Positions 1-4,312 of a stretch of DNA of 6,412 nt are shown one piece after another (positions within the stretch are counted from its first letter, which is position 1; each line of letters opens with the position of its first letter). The notes beneath the pieces are model-generated. The model had not been told where the DNA came from and did no database searches. It saw only the letters and a list, made by a program, of their open reading frames with translations. The DNA comes from Clostridiales bacterium. GTDB lineage: Bacteria; Bacillota; Clostridia; Caldicoprobacterales; UBA3941. Made by a program: the position numbers and the translations under genes. The stretch is taken from NCBI GenBank assembly GCA_012522165.1, contig JAAYKZ010000276.1, positions 1 through 6,412 on the forward strand, given 5' to 3'.

Positions 1-76
1 AGAGAAAATTTTTCAGAGGTCGTGTCACATATGTTTGACTTCTCTAGAGTTTTATGAAAAAACATTTTAGCACAGC

Positions 77-105
77 TTGACAAACACTATTGCTTTGTTT
101 ATAAT
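77..105 (+). promoter_or_regulatory. Consensus SigA-type promoter of the transporter operon
   Basis: The -35 box TTGACA (77-82) and the -10 box TATAAT (100-105) both match the housekeeping sigma factor consensus at 6 of 6 positions, and the spacer is the optimal 17 bases. Transcription would start near 112, giving a leader of about 288 nt before the first gene at 400. Such a strong core promoter on a sugar-uptake operon suggests that control is exerted by a repressor or by the long leader. The spacer carries a short inverted repeat, AAACA (82-86) and TGTTT (96-100), which could be part of an operator, but this is weak. The start site is inferred from spacing only. Confidence 0.88.
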
Positions 106-124
106 ATACATATGAATGCAACAA

Positions 125-147
125 TTTTTATGCTAATAGCATAAAAA
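125..147 (+). promoter_or_regulatory. Small hairpin at the 5' end of the leader
   Basis: TTTTTATGC (125-133) and GCATAAAAA (139-147) are exact inverted repeats that form a 9-bp stem with a 5-base loop, a few bases after the predicted transcription start. The stem is mostly A-U, and no U-run follows on the plus strand, so it is not a terminator in this direction. A 5'-terminal hairpin could protect the transcript from decay. The motif TTATGC/GCATAA recurs in the larger structure at 180-185 and 249-254, so alternative pairings between the two are possible. Confidence 0.45.
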
Positions 148-148
148 G

Positions 149-371
149 ATTCCATTGTATCAACTGTTTCTTAAACAGCTTATGCATTATAGTATTATCT
201 TTAACTTTGATAAATTATAAACAATATTATAATCTATCAAAATATAATGCATAATTGCACTTTCATAATCTTATATATTTACTAAGATTGTTGTTCCATA
301 TTTGCAACTCCTAAATCCCACAGCGGCAATATGGAACAATTAAAGTGCATGATATGTTGATGCAATGGAGT
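149..371 (+). promoter_or_regulatory. Large structured leader, candidate cis-regulatory RNA
   Basis: I paired this region by hand. A closing helix P1 joins 149-164 with 356-371: 16 bp, of which 14 are Watson-Crick and two are U-G wobbles (150/370 and 158/362). Inside it lie three arms. P2 is 165-169 with 173-177 and a 3-base loop. P3 is 180-191 with 243-254 (12 perfect bp), capped by 206-220 with 227-241 (14 of 15 pairs). P4 is 256-263 with 342-349 (8 perfect bp), which splits into 267-273 with 283-289 and 291-302 with 328-339 (12 perfect bp, extendable by G304-C327 and C305-G326). Junction linkers are only 0, 1, 1 and 6 bases. The whole fold sits between the promoter and the ribosome binding site of the binding-protein gene. 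I recognise no known riboswitch consensus or T-box. An inserted palindromic element is the main alternative. The helices are seen directly; the regulatory function is inferred. Confidence 0.6.
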
Positions 372-384
372 ATAAAAAAAATTT

Positions 385-390
385 GGGGGG
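385..390 (+). promoter_or_regulatory. Unusual all-G ribosome binding site of the binding-protein gene
   Basis: GGGGGG at 385-390 lies 9 bases before the ATG at 400 and is the only Shine-Dalgarno candidate there. It differs from the GGAGG-type sites of the other genes: pairing with the CCUCC core of 16S rRNA needs one G-U wobble. It follows the right arm of the leader's closing helix by 13 bases, and a C-rich loop in that leader (306-325) could pair with it. Confidence 0.8.
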
Positions 391-399
391 AATAACCAA

Positions 400-2067
400 A
401 TGAAAAATGTAAAACGTTTCATTTGTCTTCTCCTTGCAGCTGTTCTAGTATTAGGACTAGTTGCATGTGGAGGCAAAGACTCATCTAATGACCAAACGGA
501 GGCTCCAGATACTCAGAATAACCAGGCTACTAACAATAACGAATCCTCCGAGAATGAATCAGCAGAGAAGAAGTATGAAGAAAAGGTCACCATCACCTAT
601 GCATGTCCTCAAGTTGTTGAGGGATTTGACTTTACTGAAGGTGACGACTATGTAAAATGGATGAGCGAAAAGTTCAACTATGTGTTTGAAACCACAAACA
701 TTCCATGGGGCGAATGGCACAGCATGCTCAGCACCTGGATTATGGCACAGAACATGCCCGATGTAGCCATTTACAACTATGGAGAAGGAACTCACGCTGA
801 TGCTGTTAATTTCGTTGAGCAAGGGCTAATTAAGCGCTTACCCGATGACTGGAAGACAAGATGGCCCAAAGTAGCAGAGGTATATGGAGTTACCACCCTT
901 GGACCTATGCTTGAAGAACTTTTTGAAGGCACATACTTTATCCCTCGTGCAAGGTTCTTCTACAACCTACCTGGTGATCCTCTTGCTGACCACTGGTCTC
1001 TATATGTAAGAACAGACTGGATCAAAGCTGTGGGTAAAGAAGTTAAGGATCATTACACCATACCAGAGGTATTAGAAATTGCACGCCTTATTAAAGAACA
1101 GGATCCCGATAATCTAGGTAGCAACCTTATTCCAATCTCTATGACAGCTGGAAACGCTGCGAGATTTTTCCTAGAAGCTAATAGCACACATTGGAATACT
1201 TTCTATAAGGATGAGAGTGGACAATATGTATGGGGTGCTACAGCTGAACAAACCCTTGAAGGACTAAAATTATGGTATCAAGCATACAAAGAAGGTCTCT
1301 TAGATCCTGAATTCTATCTATTGCAACATGAGCAGGATTTGGAGAAATTCCAAACCTTAGGAATAGCTGGTGTTTCATATCTTGGCGGACAAACAGCTGA
1401 CGTTTGGAATAATCGCGAAACTTTCATGAATGATACAGGTAATGACCCCGATGACATGAAATATGCTACACTATTAGGAACAGACGGAAACTATCATCAA
1501 AGAGATCTGATCAACTTCTGGGGAGCAATAATCTTTAGCCCAAGCGTTGAAGATAAAGTCTTTGAGCGTTGGATGGATGTAATGGAATTCCAGTGCAGTG
1601 AAGACGGATATGTACAAACAGCCATGGGTCTAAAAGGAGTAGACTGGGATCGAGATGAAAACGGTAATATTATTTCTCTGTTGGATGAAGATGTACTATT
1701 AGTAGGACCTCCAGGAGAGGCTAAATATCCAAGCTTGGGTCACGTAGTAGGCTCTGTTATCCTGTGGGATGACCTTGCCTTTGATAACCCCAACATACCT
1801 GAAAAGTACCGTGAAGAGTCTAAAGCTCTCTATAAGAATCGTTACGATCTGTCAACTCCTGAAACCTTTACAAAGGTTGACTGGACTGTATGGACACATG
1901 GTACTGAAAATATGCGTAGGGCTAGAAGTATTGATTATCCTACTGAATATGCTAATTTGATCACAACCGCGACTAGCGAAGATCACTTGGTTGAACTCTA
2001 TAATCAATGGATTGAATCCCAGATGTCCATTATTCAACCAGTGCTAGACGAACTAAACAGCAAATAG
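400..2067 (+). CDS. Lipoprotein sugar-binding protein of an ABC importer (LplA/YtcQ-like)
   Basis: This is the extracellular solute-binding component of a carbohydrate ABC importer (bacterial family 1 binding proteins), anchored in the outer face of the membrane. The 555-residue product begins with a basic N-terminus, a hydrophobic stretch (residues 8-21) and a lipobox L-V-A-C with the lipidated Cys at 23. Residues 26-57 are a low-complexity Ser/Asn/Glu/Thr linker, and the folded domain starts near residue 62. It is rich in Trp, Tyr and acidic residues, as is usual for oligosaccharide binders, and its length is typical of the longer LplA/YtcQ type (about 500-560 residues). The start is supported by the lipoprotein signal and the G-rich site 9 bases upstream. 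It is the first gene of an operon with the two permeases, separated from them by a stable hairpin that may keep its expression higher than theirs. The substrate is unknown. Confidence 0.93.
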   Translation: MKNVKRFICLLLAAVLVLGLVACGGKDSSNDQTEAPDTQNNQATNNNESSENESAEKKYEEKVTITYACPQVVEGFDFTEGDDYVKWMSEKFNYVFETTNIPWGEWHSMLSTWIMAQNMPDVAIYNYGEGTHADAVNFVEQGLIKRLPDDWKTRWPKVAEVYGVTTLGPMLEELFEGTYFIPRARFFYNLPGDPLADHWSLYVRTDWIKAVGKEVKDHYTIPEVLEIARLIKEQDPDNLGSNLIPISMTAGNAARFFLEANSTHWNTFYKDESGQYVWGATAEQTLEGLKLWYQAYKEGLLDPEFYLLQHEQDLEKFQTLGIAGVSYLGGQTADVWNNRETFMNDTGNDPDDMKYATLLGTDGNYHQRDLINFWGAIIFSPSVEDKVFERWMDVMEFQCSEDGYVQTAMGLKGVDWDRDENGNIISLLDEDVLLVGPPGEAKYPSLGHVVGSVILWDDLAFDNPNIPEKYREESKALYKNRYDLSTPETFTKVDWTVWTHGTENMRRARSIDYPTEYANLITTATSEDHLVELYNQWIESQMSIIQPVLDELNSK

Positions 2068-2099
2068 TGTCAGTAACAATCGGTCTATGAGATTTACAC

Positions 2100-2136
2100 T
2101 TATTGCCAGGGGCAGGTTTCCTGTCCTTGGCAATAA
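2100..2136 (+). promoter_or_regulatory. Stable intercistronic hairpin between binding protein and permeases
   Basis: Arms 2100-2116 and 2120-2136 pair over 17 bp with a TTT loop. Fifteen pairs are Watson-Crick and two are G-U wobbles (2109/2127, 2112/2124), which are tolerated only in the plus-strand RNA. No proper U-run follows (the next bases are mixed A, C and T), so this is probably not an efficient terminator. Hairpins at this place in binding-protein operons, as in malE-malF, stabilise the upstream message and give an excess of binding protein over membrane subunits. That role is inferred here. Confidence 0.8.
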
Positions 2137-2151
2137 CAATATTTAGACATG

Positions 2152-2157
2152 AAAGGA
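2152..2157 (+). promoter_or_regulatory. Ribosome binding site that decides the first permease start
   Basis: AAAGGA at 2152-2157 is the only Shine-Dalgarno-like sequence near the gene start. It lies inside the longest possible frame, after the ATG at 2149 and directly against the ATG at 2158, so it can serve neither. The ATGs at 2164 (6 bases away) and 2167 (9 bases away) are well placed. Confidence 0.6.
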
Positions 2158-2163
2158 ATGAAA

Positions 2164-3126
2164 ATGATGAGCCAAGCCTCAGGTTATATGGATAAACCCG
2201 ACTTCAAAAGTCGAATTGCGCGTACTTGGGTTAACATCTATAAGAATAGGGAAAGATATATATTAGTCCTGCCTGGTCTGATATGGTATGCGATTTTTGC
2301 TTATATCCCGATTTATGGTTTAAGCTTGGCATTTAAGAAGTTTATAGCTAAGCTAGGGATATTCGGTAGCCCATGGATCGGATTGTATAATTTTAGAAAC
2401 GTATTCCAAGATCCTGCATTTGTACAATCTATATTTACAACTCTAATTATTAATGTGGGTAGGTTAATATTTGTATTTCCTTTTCCTATTTTACTAGCGC
2501 TTATTATAAATGAAGTGCGCTTGAACCGAACTAAAAAGATTCTTCAATCAATTTATACCTTCCCCCATTTTCTTTCATGGGTTATCGTTGCCAGTGTTAT
2601 GCTAAATATCCTTGGACAAAAAGGATTAGTTAATTCGCTTCTAGTGGCGCTGTTTAATATTGAGCCTATAAGTTTCTTGGGAACTCCAGCTTATTTCCGT
2701 CCCCTTGTTTTTATAACTGATGCATGGAAAAGTGCTGGATGGAGTGCAATTATTTATATGGCAGCTATATCAGGAATAGACGTTGAACAATATGAAGCAG
2801 CCGAGATTGATGGAGCATCCAGACTACAGCGTATATGGCATATTACTCTACCTGGTATCAAATCCACTATAGTTGTTCTTTTTATTTTAGCTGTAGGTAA
2901 CCTTATGTCAGGTGGTTTTGATCAGATATTTAATCTGAGCAACCCTGCCACTATAAAAGTAGCAGAAATTCTTGATATGTATATCTATAGAATTACTTTT
3001 AGTGGTTCTGTTGACTTTTCCTTTTCTAGTGCAGTATCTCTTTTCAGGTCAGTAATTAATCTGCTGCTGTTATTAACTGCTGATCGTATCATCAGACGTG
3101 TAGATGGAACAGGGTTGTTAGGCTGA
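2164..3126 (+). CDS. ABC sugar importer permease subunit, LplB-like
   Basis: This is one of the two membrane subunits of the importer. The 320-residue protein has about six membrane segments (near residues 33-55, 91-115, 137-151, 182-204, 234-250 and 294-310) after a basic cytoplasmic N-terminus. The binding-protein-dependent transport motif (EAA loop) is clear at 211-231: E-A-A at 211-213, D-G-A at 216-218 and I-T-L-P at 227-230. This loop docks onto the ATPase. Residues 35-60 and the overall length match the LplB group of CUT1-type permeases. The frame can be extended to an ATG at 2149 (325 residues), but that start has no ribosome binding site; 2164 follows AAAGGA by 6 bases and is preferred, with 2167 also possible. 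The second permease gene follows after 22 bases. No ATPase gene is in the window. Confidence 0.93.
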   Translation: MMSQASGYMDKPDFKSRIARTWVNIYKNRERYILVLPGLIWYAIFAYIPIYGLSLAFKKFIAKLGIFGSPWIGLYNFRNVFQDPAFVQSIFTTLIINVGRLIFVFPFPILLALIINEVRLNRTKKILQSIYTFPHFLSWVIVASVMLNILGQKGLVNSLLVALFNIEPISFLGTPAYFRPLVFITDAWKSAGWSAIIYMAAISGIDVEQYEAAEIDGASRLQRIWHITLPGIKSTIVVLFILAVGNLMSGGFDQIFNLSNPATIKVAEILDMYIYRITFSGSVDFSFSSAVSLFRSVINLLLLLTADRIIRRVDGTGLLG

Positions 3127-3133
3127 TAAAAAG

Positions 3134-3139
3134 AAGGAG
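3134..3139 (+). promoter_or_regulatory. Ribosome binding site that decides the second permease start
   Basis: AAGGAG at 3134-3139 is a strong Shine-Dalgarno sequence. The TTG at 3140 that would give the longest frame touches it directly and cannot be used. The ATG at 3149 is 9 bases away and is the likely start. Confidence 0.85.
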
Positions 3140-3148
3140 TTGAAAGTT

Positions 3149-4042
3149 ATGGAAATAGCAAAGAAAAGAAAAAATTATAGCCGTCACAGATTTGAGTTTT
3201 TAGACGCTATATTTTTGCTTATACTACTTGTTTTTGCAATTATAATTGTTGTTCCCTTTATTAGCGTTATAGCCACATCCTTTGCAACCCAAAAGGAGGC
3301 CTTGGAGAGTACGCTACTATTAATCCCAAAGAGACCAACCATAGATAATTATTACAGACTATTCCAGGATCCACGTATCGTTATTGGTTATAAAACAACT
3401 TCATTGATACTCCTGATAGGTGTACCACTAAATATGTTTTTAACAACTAGCTTAGCTTATGGCTTAAGTCGCACCAATTATCCAGGAGCAAAGTTTATGT
3501 TTTATGCTATTTTGTTCACAATGCTGTTCAATGGCGGTATTGTACCCTTATATCTATTGATGCTTGAACTAGGGATTGCTAATACTCTTTGGTCAGTAAT
3601 ACTTGCATATGGTGTTAACACCTTTTACTTTATAATAATGAGAACATATATGCTCTCATTACCTGAAGCTCTGGTAGAATCAGCAAAAATAGATGGTGCG
3701 GGAGAGTGGCGTATTCTATTTAGAATAATTCTGCCCATATCAAAACCAATACTTGCAACTGTTTTACTTTTCTATTCTGTAGATAGATGGAATGAATGGT
3801 TTAATGCCATGATTTTCCTAAGACGGAAAGATTTAATACCATTGCAGCTTGTACTCAGGAATATTGTTATGGATTCATCTATAATGGACTCCTTATCAAT
3901 AGCAGGACCGCGTATTCCTAGATTTACGGAAGGAATTCAAAGTGCTACGATTATGGTGGTAATGGTTCCAGTTATGTGCTTTTTCCCGTTCCTACAGAAA
4001 TATTTTGTAAAAGGTATAATGATAGGTGCTGTAAAGGCTTAA
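3149..4042 (+). CDS. ABC sugar importer permease subunit, YtcP/LplC-like
   Basis: This is the second membrane subunit, pairing with the product of the gene just upstream. The 297-residue protein has a basic N-terminus, a first membrane segment near residues 19-42 and about five more. The EAA loop is at 173-196: E at 177 with S-A following in place of A-A, D-G-A at 182-184 and I-L-P at 194-196. The C-terminus, KYFVKGIMIGAVKA, is the hallmark ending of the YtcP/LplC group, so the protein is complete. A longer frame starting at TTG 3140 is possible on paper, but AAGGAG abuts that codon; ATG 3149 has correct spacing. It is the last gene before a strong terminator, so the transport operon ends here. 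Such transporters commonly share an MsmX/UgpC-type ATPase encoded elsewhere. Confidence 0.94.
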   Translation: MEIAKKRKNYSRHRFEFLDAIFLLILLVFAIIIVVPFISVIATSFATQKEALESTLLLIPKRPTIDNYYRLFQDPRIVIGYKTTSLILLIGVPLNMFLTTSLAYGLSRTNYPGAKFMFYAILFTMLFNGGIVPLYLLMLELGIANTLWSVILAYGVNTFYFIIMRTYMLSLPEALVESAKIDGAGEWRILFRIILPISKPILATVLLFYSVDRWNEWFNAMIFLRRKDLIPLQLVLRNIVMDSSIMDSLSIAGPRIPRFTEGIQSATIMVVMVPVMCFFPFLQKYFVKGIMIGAVKA

Positions 4043-4044
4043 TG

Positions 4045-4100
4045 AAGGCGCAATGGATGGCGAAGGGTTATACCTTCTTGCGCCTTAATATTTTTTCTTT
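4045..4100 (+). terminator. Rho-independent terminator of the transporter operon
   Basis: AAGGCGCAA (4045-4053) pairs exactly with TTGCGCCTT (4078-4086). Stacked on it, GAAGG (4062-4066) pairs with CCTTC (4073-4077) around a 6-base loop, leaving an 8-base bulge (4054-4061) on the left arm only. The tract AATATTTTTTCTTT (4087-4100) follows. The stem starts two bases after the stop codon of the second permease. Confidence 0.9.
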
Positions 4101-4299
4101 AGTCTGAGTCTTATAATTGTTTATACAGATATTAGATAATGTTAAATAAAAAACAATGTTTAAAAAAGACGATTACACCTAATAAACAAAATTCCAGTAT
4201 ATCGTGCTTTCCTACTATTGAGATGAAAAAAATACACGAAAGTTAGTAGCAATGGAAGCATAACTAAATCGTGTAATGTTATAGAAAATATATAGATTT
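4101..4299 (+). other. Intergenic spacer before the enzyme gene, no clear promoter
   Basis: This 199-base AT-rich spacer has no open frame worth reporting. I find no convincing promoter: TGTTATAGA at 4277-4285 resembles an extended -10 box but lacks a -35 partner, and TTGTTT at 4117-4122 lacks a good -10 at the right distance. Three nested short inverted repeats are present: 4172-4178 with 4271-4277 (ATTACAC/GTGTAAT), 4192-4196 with 4253-4257, and 4212-4217 with 4244-4249. They could form a weak extended hairpin or mark an operator, but each is short enough to arise by chance in this composition. Whether the enzyme gene has its own promoter or depends on readthrough is not resolved. Confidence 0.35.
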
Positions 4300-4305
4300 G
4301 GGAGG
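4300..4305 (+). promoter_or_regulatory. Ribosome binding site of the enzyme gene
   Basis: GGGAGG at 4300-4305 is a near-ideal Shine-Dalgarno sequence 7 bases before the ATG at 4313 and fixes that start. Confidence 0.9.
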
Positions 4306-4312
4306 AAGTAAT

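Noticed and set aside
1..57. Frame 1 reads 18 codons then TGA at 55-57, possibly the C-terminal tail of an upstream gene
   Set aside because: Frame 2 is also open over this stretch (to 68-70), the peptide RENFSEVVSHMFDFSRVL matches nothing I recognise, and no terminator follows. Eighteen codons are too few to support a gene.
125..147. Hairpin with flanking T-run read as a terminator
   Set aside because: On the plus strand the T-run precedes the stem. On the minus strand the order would fit only loosely, the stem is almost all A-T, and no minus-strand gene leads into it.
408..421. TGTAAAACGTTTCA resembles a CcpA catabolite-repression (cre) site
   Set aside because: The central CG is one base out of phase with the cre consensus, leaving several mismatches when aligned on it, and the bases are explained by codons 4-8 of the lipoprotein signal peptide.
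282..476. Minus-strand open frame of 64 codons
   Set aside because: It overlaps the leader and the signal-peptide region of the binding-protein gene, lacks a good ribosome binding site and has no domain character.
559..822. Minus-strand open frame of 87 codons, opposite the binding-protein gene
   Set aside because: It is a shadow of a well-supported coding region, with no recognisable domain or start signal. The minus-strand frames at 1852-2037, 4741-4953, 4967-5179 and 5913-6101, and the plus-strand frames at 461-655 and 1769-1960, are rejected for the same reason.
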